Assembly (NCBI GenBank): GCA_937960715.1
Contig: CALGOO010000181.1
Location: 1 to 29,873, forward strand
Direction of reading: 5' to 3'
Origin: an uncultured Candidatus Competibacteraceae bacterium
GTDB lineage: Bacteria; Pseudomonadota; Gammaproteobacteria; Competibacterales; Competibacteraceae
Length of the DNA stretch: 29,873 nt
In this document: positions 6,283 through 13,662 of the stretch, one piece after another
Layout: each line of letters opens with the position of its first letter
Position numbering within the stretch: the stretch's first letter is position 1
Translations under genes and position numbers: made by a program
The notes under the pieces: model-generated
The model's input: only the letters and a program-made list of their open reading frames with translations
Databases searched by the model: none
Told to the model about the DNA's origin: nothing

Positions 6283-9066
6283 ATCGCCCGCTCCAGCACG
6301 TCCCGCTATCTGGTGGGCATCGATCTCGGCACCACCCATACGGTCGTCGCCTATGCCGAGCCCCGCGCCACCGAGATACACCTCTTCGGCATCGAGCAGT
6401 TGATCGCGCCCGGCGCGGTAGCGGCGCGACCGTTGTTGCCCTCGGTGCGCTATCACCCGGCAGAGGGCGAGCTGATGGCGGCGGACCGGCAACTGCCCTG
6501 GCCCTTCGCCGATCCCGGCGAGGTGGCCGACGTCATCGTCGGTGAACTGGCGCGCGAGCGGGGTTCGCGAACCCCGGGGCGGCTGGTGGCCAGCGCCAAG
6601 AGCTGGCTGTCCCACGCTGGCGTGGACCGCACCGCGCCGATCCTGCCCTGGGGAGCGGCGGAGGATGTCGCCAAGGTCTCGCCGGTCGCCGCCAGCGCCA
6701 GCACCCTGGCCCATATCCGCGCCGCCTGGAATCACCGCTTTCCCCGCCAACCGCTGGAGCGGCAGGAACTGGTGTTGACCGTGCCGGCCTCGTTCGACGA
6801 AGCGGCGCGGGTGTTGACGGTGGAAGCAGCGCGGCTGGCCGGTTTGCCCCAACTTCGGCTGCTGGAAGAACCACAAGCGGCCTGCTACGACTGGCTACAT
6901 CGCCATCGCGGCGACATGGCGGCCGCCTTGGGCGAGGCAAGGCTGCTGCTGGTTTGCGATGTGGGCGGCGGCACCACCGATCTGACGCTGATTCAAATCG
7001 AGATGGACGAGGGGGGGCCGAAATTGACCCGGATCGGCGTCGGCGACCATCTGATGCTCGGCGGCGACAACATGGACCTGACCCTGGCGCGCACGGTCGA
7101 GGCCCGGCTGGGCGGCGGGCGGCTGAACGCCGGCGAGCTGTCGCAATTGTGGCAGCAGTGCCGGAGCGCCAAGGAACGCCTGCTGGCCGACACCGCGCCG
7201 GAGCGAACGACCGTCACGGTGCTCGGCGGCGGTTCGCGACTGATCGGCGGCGCGCGGTCGGCGGAATTGAGCCGCGCCGAGGCGTGGACACTGCTGCTGG
7301 ACGGTTTTCTGCCGATGGTCGAATGGGGCGAGCGACCTCGGGGCCGACGGGCGGCGGTGGTCGAATTCGGCCTGCCCTATGCCGCTGACCCGGCGATCAG
7401 CCGCCATTTGGCGGCGTTCCTGGCGCAACACGCGGAGGCATGTCGGCGGGCGCTGGGCGAGCGGGCGCCGACGGTGGGACCGGCGCTGCCGGATGCGGTG
7501 TTGCTGAACGGTGGGGTCTTCCACGGCGCGGCGCTGGCCGGGCGGCTGCTGGACCTTCTGGCTGGCTGGCGCAGCGAACCCCTGGCGCGACTGGACAATC
7601 CCGAACCCGATCTGGCGGTGGCGCGCGGCGCGGTGGCCTACGGACTGGCGCGGCGCGGTCAGGGTTTGCGGATTGGCGGTGGCTCGGCGCGCGGTTACTT
7701 CCTGGTGGTGGACGGCGAACGTCAGCAAAGGCAGGGTGTTTGCCTGTTGCCGCGTGGGGCCGAGGAAGGGCGGGAAATCCGGCTGGAACGTACTTTCTCG
7801 CTGCGGCTGGGCGCGCCGGTGCAGTTTCATCTGTTGTCCTCGACCGGGGACGCCATGCACCCGCCGGGCGAAGTAGTGGCGCTGGACGCGGAGGAATTCG
7901 CGCCCCTGCCGCCGATTGCCACGGTGATCGAGAGCGAGGCCGGGGCGGGTGAGGTTCCGGTGCAATTGCTGGCGCAATTGACCGAGGTCGGCACGCTGGA
8001 GGTGGATTGCGTCGCAGTGGAACCTTCACCCCCGGCCTCTCTCCCAGTGAGCGAGGGGAGCACGAACCGGAAGCGCTGGCGGCTGGCGTTTCAACTGCGC
8101 GGCGGCGACGCGGCGACTCTGGCCCGGCTGCATCCGCGCTTTCCCGATGCGGCGGCACGGATCGAGCGATTCTACGGTTCCCGCGCGCCCGATGTTGAGA
8201 CCAAGGAAATCAAGAACCTACGCGCTGACCTGGAACGGTTGCTCGGCAAGCGCGAGAGCTGGGAGACGCCGTTGTTGCGCGAATTGTTCGGCGTGTTGTG
8301 GGCCGGGGCGCGCCGGCGGCGGCGCTCGGCGGAGCACGAACGGTTGTGGTTCAGCCTGGCCGGTTACTGTCTGCGGCCAGGCTTTGGTTATCCATTGGAC
8401 GACTGGCGGGTTCAGCAATTGTGGAGTCTCTACGCGCAGGGCGTGCAATTCGGTCAGGACGCCCAGAATAGGTCGGAATGGTGGACTCTGTGGCGGCGGG
8501 TGGCCGGGGGACTGGACACGGCGGCGCAAGGGCGGCTGGGCGAGGAATTGATGACGGAACTGCGTCCGTTGACCGGCAAGGCCGCCAAGGACAAGCCAGC
8601 GGGCGTGGAAGACATGGCGCGGCTGGCGGCGGTGCTGGAGCGATTACCCGCGACGCGCAAGGGCGAACTGGGCGAATTGTTGCTGGCGCGATTGGCGCGC
8701 AAGGGCGAATCGTCGCAACTGTGGTGGGCGGTCGGTCGACTGGGCAACCGGGTTCCCGCCTACGGCAGCGCCCACGACGTCGCGCCGACGGCGGCGGCGG
8801 CGGCCTGGCTGGAGCGGGTGCTGGCGCTGGACTGGAAGGCGGTGGCCCCAGCGGCGTTCGCGGCGACCCTGCTGGCCCGGCTGAGTGGAGATCGGGAACG
8901 GGATTTGGACGAAGCGGCGCGGGCGCGGGTGTCGCAGCGCCTGCGGGCGGCGAAAGCCCCGGCGACGTGGTTGCGAATGGTGGAAGAGGTGGTGGAACTG
9001 GACGAGGCCGACGCCGGCCGGGTGTTCGGCGAAGCCCTGCCGCCGGGGCTGCGGCTGGTGGGATGA
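6283..9066 (+). CDS. large Hsp70-like protein with C-terminal DUF3731-type extension
   Basis: The ATPase domain resembles the upstream 613-aa Hsp70: GIDLGTTHT near the N terminus, CDVGGGTTDLTL for phosphate loop 2, then GGDNMD. A further C-terminal part of about 300 residues, rich in Trp and Arg, fits the DUF3731 domain found on such Hsp70s. No ATG or GTG sits at the right place. GGGGAGG (6268-6274) is spaced 8 nt before an ATC at 6283, which yields I/M-A-R-S-S-T-S-R-Y-L-V before the phosphate loop, as in the paralogue. Starting at the GTG at 6313 would delete the first beta strand. I therefore give 6283 (927 aa); 6313 (917 aa) is the conservative alternative. A dispersed repeat is inserted in frame near 8023-8062. 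Confidence 0.85.
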   Translation: MARSSTSRYLVGIDLGTTHTVVAYAEPRATEIHLFGIEQLIAPGAVAARPLLPSVRYHPAEGELMAADRQLPWPFADPGEVADVIVGELARERGSRTPGRLVASAKSWLSHAGVDRTAPILPWGAAEDVAKVSPVAASASTLAHIRAAWNHRFPRQPLERQELVLTVPASFDEAARVLTVEAARLAGLPQLRLLEEPQAACYDWLHRHRGDMAAALGEARLLLVCDVGGGTTDLTLIQIEMDEGGPKLTRIGVGDHLMLGGDNMDLTLARTVEARLGGGRLNAGELSQLWQQCRSAKERLLADTAPERTTVTVLGGGSRLIGGARSAELSRAEAWTLLLDGFLPMVEWGERPRGRRAAVVEFGLPYAADPAISRHLAAFLAQHAEACRRALGERAPTVGPALPDAVLLNGGVFHGAALAGRLLDLLAGWRSEPLARLDNPEPDLAVARGAVAYGLARRGQGLRIGGGSARGYFLVVDGERQQRQGVCLLPRGAEEGREIRLERTFSLRLGAPVQFHLLSSTGDAMHPPGEVVALDAEEFAPLPPIATVIESEAGAGEVPVQLLAQLTEVGTLEVDCVAVEPSPPASLPVSEGSTNRKRWRLAFQLRGGDAATLARLHPRFPDAAARIERFYGSRAPDVETKEIKNLRADLERLLGKRESWETPLLRELFGVLWAGARRRRRSAEHERLWFSLAGYCLRPGFGYPLDDWRVQQLWSLYAQGVQFGQDAQNRSEWWTLWRRVAGGLDTAAQGRLGEELMTELRPLTGKAAKDKPAGVEDMARLAAVLERLPATRKGELGELLLARLARKGESSQLWWAVGRLGNRVPAYGSAHDVAPTAAAAAWLERVLALDWKAVAPAAFAATLLARLSGDRERDLDEAARARVSQRLRAAKAPATWLRMVEEVVELDEADAGRVFGEALPPGLRLVG
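8023..8062 (+). repeat. dispersed CCCTCTCCC-type repeat inside the Hsp70 gene
   Basis: The text from 8023 to about 8062 (CTTCACCCCCGGCCTCTCTC and on) belongs to a short family also seen at 9799-9842, 17911-17950 and 21897-21940. Here it is translated as a Pro/Ser-rich segment absent from the equivalent place in the 613-aa Hsp70. Confidence 0.55.
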
Positions 9067-9129
9067 CGCGCAACAGAATTCGACTATGGTTTATCTCATA
9101 CCGGCATCGGCCGGTTTTGGAGCCATGAC

Positions 9130-9798
9130 ATGACCCTCAAGATCGACAAGAAGATCGTTCGCTACAACGTCGTCAAACCCGACGAGCCCGCGACTGCCCC
9201 GGCCGTGCAGCAGATGCACGAAAGCGTGGCCCGGCCCGATGTCCTGCCGGGCGCGACCTACAAGGTCAAAACCCCCCTGTCGGATCACGCGCTCTACATC
9301 ACCATCAACGATATCGTCCTCAATCCCGGCACGCCCCACGAAACCCGGCGGCCGTTCGAAATCTTCATCAACTCCAAGGCGATGGAACACTTCCAATGGA
9401 TCGTCGCCCTGACCCGCATCATCTCGGCGGTCTTTCGCAAGGGCGGCGATTGCACCTTCCTGGTCGAGGAAATGCGCTCGGTGTTCGACCCCAAGGGCGG
9501 CTATTTCAAGAAGGGCGGCAAATACATGCCCTCACTGGTCGCGGAAATCGGCGACGTGATCGAATCGCACATGCGTTCCATCGGCCTGCTCAAGGAAGAC
9601 GGTCCCGACGCCCACCAGCGCAAGCTGATCGACGAGCAACGCGCCAAGTACGAACTCGGCATGAAAGCCGTCGAGGAAGCGGGCGAAAACTCCTTTCCAC
9701 CGGAAGCCACGTTGTGCGGCAAATGCCAGACCAAGGCGGTCATCGTGATGGATGGCTGTCTGACCTGTCTGAACTGCGGCGATTCCAAATGCTCCTGA
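9130..9798 (+). CDS. nrdJb: class II ribonucleotide reductase subunit NrdJb-like
   Basis: The 222-aa protein follows the layout of Pseudomonas NrdJb. A TSCPD-like region (HALYITINDIVLN, then RRPFEIFINSKAMEHFQWI and VFRKGGD) is followed by a C-terminal cysteine cluster: CGKC, then TCLNCGDSKC. In B12-dependent class II reductases the C-terminal cysteines are thought to hand electrons from thioredoxin to the active site. In Pseudomonas the large catalytic NrdJa lies next to NrdJb, but no such gene is adjacent here: an Hsp70 lies upstream and an oxidoreductase downstream. Either nrdJa lies elsewhere or this works as a stand-alone part. The start ATG at 9130 gives the expected N terminus. Confidence 0.82.
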   Translation: MTLKIDKKIVRYNVVKPDEPATAPAVQQMHESVARPDVLPGATYKVKTPLSDHALYITINDIVLNPGTPHETRRPFEIFINSKAMEHFQWIVALTRIISAVFRKGGDCTFLVEEMRSVFDPKGGYFKKGGKYMPSLVAEIGDVIESHMRSIGLLKEDGPDAHQRKLIDEQRAKYELGMKAVEEAGENSFPPEATLCGKCQTKAVIVMDGCLTCLNCGDSKCS

Positions 9799-9812
9799 AC
9801 CCCCAACCCCAA

Positions 9813-9842
9813 CCCCTCTCCCAAAGGAAAAGGGGAATTTTT
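9813..9842 (+). terminator. possible intrinsic terminator made by a dispersed repeat
   Basis: CCCCT pairs with AGGGG, with TCC/GGA nearer the loop, followed by five T. It lies 15 nt after the nrdJb-like stop. The text belongs to the dispersed CCCTCTCCC repeat family (9799-9842), so the repeat may serve as terminator. Confidence 0.5.
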
Positions 9843-9857
9843 GATTGAGACCGCGCC

Positions 9858-10871
9858 ATGATCTCGACTTTGCCCGAAGCGATGACCGCCATCGAAATCA
9901 CCGAATCCGGCGGTCCCGATAAGCTGGTCCCCACCCGCCGACCCGTGCCGCAACCCGCGTCCGGCGAAGTGCTGATCCAGGTCGCCGCCGCCGGCGTCAA
10001 CCGCCCCGACTGCTTGCAACGCCAGGGCGGCTATCCCCCACCGCCAGGCGCGTCCGACCTGCCCGGTCTGGAAGTCGCTGGCACGGTGGTCGCGCTGGGT
10101 GCGGGCGTGATGGACTGGAAGATCGGCGACGCGGTATGCGCCCTGCTGACCGGTGGCGGCTACGCCGAATACTGCGCCGCTCCCGCTCCGCAATGCCTGC
10201 CGGTTCCCGCCGGACTGACCCTGCAACAGGCCGCCGCGCTGCCGGAAACCTTCTTCACGGTGTGGAGCAACGTCTTCGACCGGGCGCGGCTGCAACCCGG
10301 CGAAAGCCTGCTGGTCCACGGTGGAACCAGTGGCATCGGCGTCACGGCCATTCAACTGGCCAAGGCGCTAGGTTCGCGGGTGTTCGCCACGGTCGGCGGC
10401 GGCGAGAAGGTTCAGCCCTGTCTGGGCCTGGGCGCGGAACGGGTGATCAACTACCGTGAAGAAGACTTCGTCCAGGTGATCAAGGAAGTCACCAACAACA
10501 AGGGCGTGGATGTGATCCTCGACATGGTCGGCGGCGATTACGTCCAGCGCAATCTCAGCGCGCTGGCGGTCGAGGGCCGGCTGGTGTTCATCGCCTTCCT
10601 GCGCGGGGCCAAGGTGGAGCTGAACCTGGCGCCGGTGATGATGAAGCGCCTCACGATTACCGGCTCGACCCTGCGCGCCCGGCCCGTCGCCCACAAGGCG
10701 CCGATCGCCAGGGCGTTGCGCGAAATCGTCTGGCCGCTGCTGGCCAGCGGCGTGATCCGGCCCATCATCGATTGCGTTTTCCCACTGACCGAGGCCGCCG
10801 CCGCTCATGCCCTGATGGAGTCGAATCGCCATGTCGGCAAGTTGCTGTTGCAGGTCGCTCCCGCGTCCTGA
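9858..10871 (+). CDS. NAD(P)H quinone oxidoreductase, PIG3/zeta-crystallin type
   Basis: The 337-aa protein is a zinc-free medium-chain dehydrogenase/reductase. The N-terminal GroES-like fold contains VAAAGVNRPDCLQRQG and PPPPGASDLPGLEVAG, features of the PIG3 (TP53I3) branch. The Rossmann segment LVHGGTSGIGVTAIQLAK binds NADPH. The zinc ligands of classical alcohol dehydrogenases are absent. The expected reaction is one- or two-electron reduction of quinones. ATG 9858 and ATG 9882 are both possible starts; the family N terminus (MTAIEI-like) would fit 9882. No operon partner is obvious. Confidence 0.85.
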   Translation: MISTLPEAMTAIEITESGGPDKLVPTRRPVPQPASGEVLIQVAAAGVNRPDCLQRQGGYPPPPGASDLPGLEVAGTVVALGAGVMDWKIGDAVCALLTGGGYAEYCAAPAPQCLPVPAGLTLQQAAALPETFFTVWSNVFDRARLQPGESLLVHGGTSGIGVTAIQLAKALGSRVFATVGGGEKVQPCLGLGAERVINYREEDFVQVIKEVTNNKGVDVILDMVGGDYVQRNLSALAVEGRLVFIAFLRGAKVELNLAPVMMKRLTITGSTLRARPVAHKAPIARALREIVWPLLASGVIRPIIDCVFPLTEAAAAHALMESNRHVGKLLLQVAPAS

Positions 10872-10948
10872 CCGTTCGTTTGCGGAATCCATGGAACTTG
10901 TGAGCCCATCTTGGTGTCTTTCGCTGCCTTGGACAAGGAGTCATCGCA

Positions 10949-12502
10949 ATGGCCAACAAGCAGCTTTTCAAATCCCAGGCGGGCCGCCTGCCACCAGAAG
11001 CCAACGCGCGTAATGAAGCCGGCGGCAAGGCTTACGCGCTTTCCCCCCAAGCCGCGCTGGCGCAGTACGCCGCCACCGGTTGCCTGAACACGACGTTCTA
11101 CGCCAACGCGGACATGCAACTGGACGCCGTGCTCGGCTTGTGCGCGGCGGTGGAGCCGGCGTTCGTCGCCAAAACGGCGATTTACGCCCGTCGGCGTGGC
11201 CAGATGAAGGACATGCCGGCGCTGTTGACGGCGTGGCTGGCGCAACACGGCCCGGACTGGCTGGAACCGACTTTCGCCAAGGTCATCGACAATGGCCGGA
11301 TGTTGCGGAACTTCGTGCAAATCCTGCGTTCCGGCGCGGTTGGGCGCAAATCGCTGGGCAGCCGGCCCAAGCGGTTGGTTCAGAACTGGCTGAACCGGCG
11401 CAGCGACGCGCAACTGCTGAGCGCCTCGGTCGGCAACGACCCGTCGCTGGCCGACGTGCTGAAAATGGTTCACCCGAAACCGGCGACACCGGAACGGACG
11501 GCACTGTACGCCTGGCTGATCGGCAAGCCGCACGACGCGGCGCTGTTGCCCGAAGCGATCAAGGCGCTGGAGCGGTTCCGGGACGACGTGGAAGCGCCGG
11601 TGCCGGACGTGCCGTTCGAACTGTTGACCGCGCTACCCTTGCGGCCGCAGCACTGGGTCGCCATCGCCTGTCAGGCGCCGTGGCAGATGACCCGGATGAA
11701 CCTGAACACCTTCGCTCGCCACGAGGTGTTCAAGGTCGGCGGCATGGCCCAGCGCATCGCCGAGCGGCTGCGCGATCCGGCGGCGATCCGGCGGGCGCGA
11801 GTGTTCCCGTACCAGTTGCTCAGCGCGTACACGATGACCGATCCGGCGGTGCCGGAGATCGTCCGCGACGCCTTGCAGGATGCGCTGGAGGTGGCGTTGG
11901 AGAACGTGCCGGAATTGCCGGGACAGGTTTACGTGCTGCTGGATGTCTCCGGGTCGATGGCCTCTCCCGTGACCGGCCACCGCAAGGGCGCGACCTCCAC
12001 GGTGCGCTGCGTGGACGTGGCGGCGCTGGTGGCGGCGGCGCTGTCGGCGAAAAATCCGGCGACGGAGATTTTGCCGTTCGATACCCAGGTTCACGCGCAC
12101 CGCTTGAACCGGCGCGACAGCGTGCTGACCAACGCGCAAACGCTGGCGCAGTTCGGCGGCGGCGGGACGGATTGCGGCTTGCCGCTGGCGATACTGAACC
12201 AGCGCAAGGCGGTGGGCGATCTGGTGATCTACGTCTCCGACAACGAATCGTGGGCCGACCCGCAGCGCGGACGCGGCACCGAAACGATGCGGCAATGGGA
12301 GGCGTTCCGCCAGCGCAACCCACGGGCGCGGCTGGCCTGCATCGACATCCAGCCGTATGGGACGGTGCAGGCGCAAACCCGCGAGGATGTGTTGAACGTG
12401 GGTGGCTTCTCGGACGCGGTGTTCGAGGTGCTGGCGCGGTTCGCCGCCGGGCAGTTGGACGGCGCGCACTGGGTGCGCGAAATCGAAGCCGTGGAGGTAT
12501 AA
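10949..12502 (+). CDS. rsr: bacterial Ro protein (TROVE + vWA), Rsr
   Basis: The 517-aa protein has the architecture of Ro60 orthologues. An N-terminal helical TROVE ring spans roughly residues 15-320 and includes YARRRGQMKDMPALL. It is followed by a von Willebrand A domain with a complete metal site: DVSGSM at 332-337, a Thr in GGGGTDCG near 406, and an Asp in YVSDNESW near 429. Ro proteins bind misfolded RNAs in the ring and Y RNAs on the outside; in bacteria they tether Y RNA to PNPase for RNA decay and act in stress. AAGGAG lies upstream of the ATG. Three Y-RNA-like units begin 17 nt after the stop, which supports the assignment independently. The rtcBA genes often found next to rsr are not here. 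Confidence 0.93.
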   Translation: MANKQLFKSQAGRLPPEANARNEAGGKAYALSPQAALAQYAATGCLNTTFYANADMQLDAVLGLCAAVEPAFVAKTAIYARRRGQMKDMPALLTAWLAQHGPDWLEPTFAKVIDNGRMLRNFVQILRSGAVGRKSLGSRPKRLVQNWLNRRSDAQLLSASVGNDPSLADVLKMVHPKPATPERTALYAWLIGKPHDAALLPEAIKALERFRDDVEAPVPDVPFELLTALPLRPQHWVAIACQAPWQMTRMNLNTFARHEVFKVGGMAQRIAERLRDPAAIRRARVFPYQLLSAYTMTDPAVPEIVRDALQDALEVALENVPELPGQVYVLLDVSGSMASPVTGHRKGATSTVRCVDVAALVAAALSAKNPATEILPFDTQVHAHRLNRRDSVLTNAQTLAQFGGGGTDCGLPLAILNQRKAVGDLVIYVSDNESWADPQRGRGTETMRQWEAFRQRNPRARLACIDIQPYGTVQAQTREDVLNVGGFSDAVFEVLARFAAGQLDGAHWVREIEAVEV

Positions 12503-12519
12503 TCTAGCAACCGTTTTAG

Positions 12520-12605
12520 CCGCCCGGACTGGAATGCCCGACCGGGAGTACATCTCCTGCAACGAGCCAATCCTCTCGGTCACTTTCCTTGTCCGGCCCG
12601 GGCGG
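12520..12605 (+). ncRNA. Y-RNA-like unit 1 (short form)
   Basis: The closing helix pairs CCGCCCG (12520-12526) with CGGGCGG (12599-12605). A second helix pairs GACCGGGAG (12540-12548) with CTCTCGGTC (12573-12581), nine pairs with one G-U. Between them lie a GAATGCC strand and a CCTTGTC strand that recur in units 2 and 3, the expected place of the Ro-binding site. The distal loop is only 24 nt and shows no tRNA-like arms. It starts 17 nt after rsr and is probably processed from the rsr transcript. The Y-RNA identity rests on position and shared fold. Confidence 0.78.
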
Positions 12606-12616
12606 TTTCGATTTAC

Positions 12617-12715
12617 GGCGGCGAATGCCGGCGGGAGTACATAGACTCATAGCAGGTGCAATTCCTGCCCCCGTTTGTAGAACGGGTTCGCTCTCGTCAA
12701 TCCCTTGTCGTCGCC
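12617..12715 (+). ncRNA. Y-RNA-like unit 2 (T-arm-like hairpin)
   Basis: GGCGGCGA (12617-12624) pairs with TCGTCGCC (12708-12715), with one G-U. The inner helix pairs GGCGGGAG (12630-12637) with CTCTCGTC (12691-12698). These sequences differ from units 1 and 3 yet keep pairing. The distal part holds a hairpin with T-arm dimensions (GCAGG, 7-nt loop, CCTGC at 12652-12668). It is followed directly by CCCGTT/AACGGG (12670-12686), placed like a capped acceptor stem. There is no D-arm. GAATGCC, GGGAGTACAT and CCTTGTCG are shared with the other units. Confidence 0.78.
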
Positions 12716-12726
12716 TTTTCGCTTGC

Positions 12727-12860
12727 CGTGGCGAATGCTCGCGGGACTACATGGCTCATACCCCCTTGGTCGCGGGTTCGAATCCCGCCAGCCACCCCTT
12801 CGGGGATGATGTAGCTCAGTGGTAGAGCAAGGAACGTCTCGCAAAAACCTTGTCGCCACG
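12727..12860 (+). ncRNA. Y-RNA-like unit 3 with permuted tRNA-like module (YrlA-type)
   Basis: CGTGGCGA (12727-12734) closes with TCGCCACG (12853-12860), and GCGGGAC (12741-12747) with GTCTCGC (12836-12842). The distal module has tRNA parts in permuted order. CCTT (12764-12767) pairs with AAGG (12829-12832) in the anticodon-stem position. A 4-nt variable loop follows, then a canonical T-arm with loop TTCGAAT (12772-12788). An acceptor-like helix capped by TTCG (about 12793-12808) comes next, and a canonical D-arm GCTC/GAGC with GG in its loop (12814-12828). This matches YrlA-type bacterial Y RNAs, which mimic tRNA. It is not a translation tRNA: there is no anticodon loop and no free acceptor end. 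Confidence 0.85.
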
Positions 12861-12875
12861 CTTTATTCAGGATGG

Positions 12876-12914
12876 AAACGGCGCCCGGACCCCGCTCCGC
12901 GCGCCGTTTTTCTT
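12876..12914 (+). terminator. Rho-independent terminator of the rsr/Y-RNA transcript
   Basis: AAACGGCGC (12876-12884) pairs perfectly with GCGCCGTTT (12901-12909), followed by a T-rich tail. It lies 15 nt after the third Y-RNA unit and ends the transcript. Confidence 0.85.
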
Positions 12915-13046
12915 TGGGCCAAACCCTCCAAGCCATGATCGCCGAAGCTGCGCGTTGTCCCAGCTTCGAGAAGCACTTAAAATTGGTCCTCATATTAAGG
13001 CCGCTTATTGGGTCCCTGTTCTCGCTACCCGTGATAGAGATTTTCC

Positions 13047-13280
13047 ATGATCCAGGCCAAATTCAGCCTTGAGGAATCCCAACTCCGCTTTCTCGAACAG
13101 TGCAAAGCTTACGGTTTCAAGGACAAAAGCCAAGCGGTCCGCGCCGCCTTGGAGCACCTGCGTCAAGACTTGGAGCAGCGCCGGTTGCAGGAATCCGCGT
13201 ACCTGTATGCGCAAATCTACGATGACGATCAAGAACTTCGGGAATTGACGGCATCCGCCATCCAGGACTGGCCGACATGA
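13047..13280 (+). CDS. antitoxin of a MazEF-type pair (ribbon-helix-helix-like)
   Basis: The 77-aa protein begins with a short strand (QAKFSLEE) and two helices (SQLRFLEQCKAYG, KSQAVRAALEHLRQDL), the arrangement of a ribbon-helix-helix DNA-binding domain. An acidic tail would bind the toxin. Its stop overlaps the start of the MazF-like gene (ATGA), the usual coupling of antitoxin and toxin. It probably represses its own promoter in the 130 bp upstream, after the Y-RNA terminator. Confidence 0.75.
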   Translation: MIQAKFSLEESQLRFLEQCKAYGFKDKSQAVRAALEHLRQDLEQRRLQESAYLYAQIYDDDQELRELTASAIQDWPT

Positions 13281-13633
13281 CCGCGCTACAACGTGGCATG
13301 GTCATCGACGTCAATCTCGATCCGGTCCAAGGTTCGGAGACCGGGAAAATCCGCCCCTGCATCATCGTGACCAACGACGTTTACAACGCCCGCGTCCCGG
13401 TCATTCAAGTAGTGCCGGTCACCGAATGGAGCCAGCAGAAAGCCCAAATCAGAACCAACGTGGAAATCGAGCCGTCCCCCCGCAATGGCCTGAGCAAACC
13501 ATCGGTGGCGGACTGTCTGCAAACTCGCCCCATCGACTATCGAGCCCGCCTGGTCAAAATACGCGGCGAGCTGGAGCCGACCACCCTACAAGCGTTGGAT
13601 CAAGCTCTGAAGATCGTTTTTGCCCTTGCATAG
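13277..13633 (+). CDS. MazF/PemK family endoribonuclease toxin
   Basis: The 118-aa protein starts with the family hallmark: QRGMVIDVNLDPVQGSETGKIRPCIIVTND, given here as QRGMVIDVNLDP, then G-S-E-x-G-K-x-R-P. A central VVPVTEW and a C-terminal VKIRGELE follow. MazF-type toxins cut mRNA at short sequences and are neutralised by the antitoxin encoded just upstream. Full length for the family, and the key Arg-Pro motif is intact. It is probably an ordinary chromosomal addiction module lying between the rsr locus and the GTPase gene. Confidence 0.88.
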   Translation: MTALQRGMVIDVNLDPVQGSETGKIRPCIIVTNDVYNARVPVIQVVPVTEWSQQKAQIRTNVEIEPSPRNGLSKPSVADCLQTRPIDYRARLVKIRGELEPTTLQALDQALKIVFALA

Positions 13634-13662
13634 CCGGATTTCATCGGATTTCCCCACTTGCC

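Noticed and set aside
9799..9842. Start of a CRISPR or tandem-repeat array
   Set aside because: Single units of a dispersed family, far apart and without regular spacers. No CRISPR array is present in the window.
12751..12796. 3' half of an ordinary tRNA (Met-like, with CTCATA and a perfect T-arm)
   Set aside because: There is no matching 5' half before it. The D-arm comes after it, and the acceptor arm is closed by TTCG. The Y-RNA reading explains all parts.
12402..13072. Several 60-80 codon frames across the rsr downstream region
   Set aside because: They run through the paired Y-RNA helices, lack ribosome sites and resemble no proteins.
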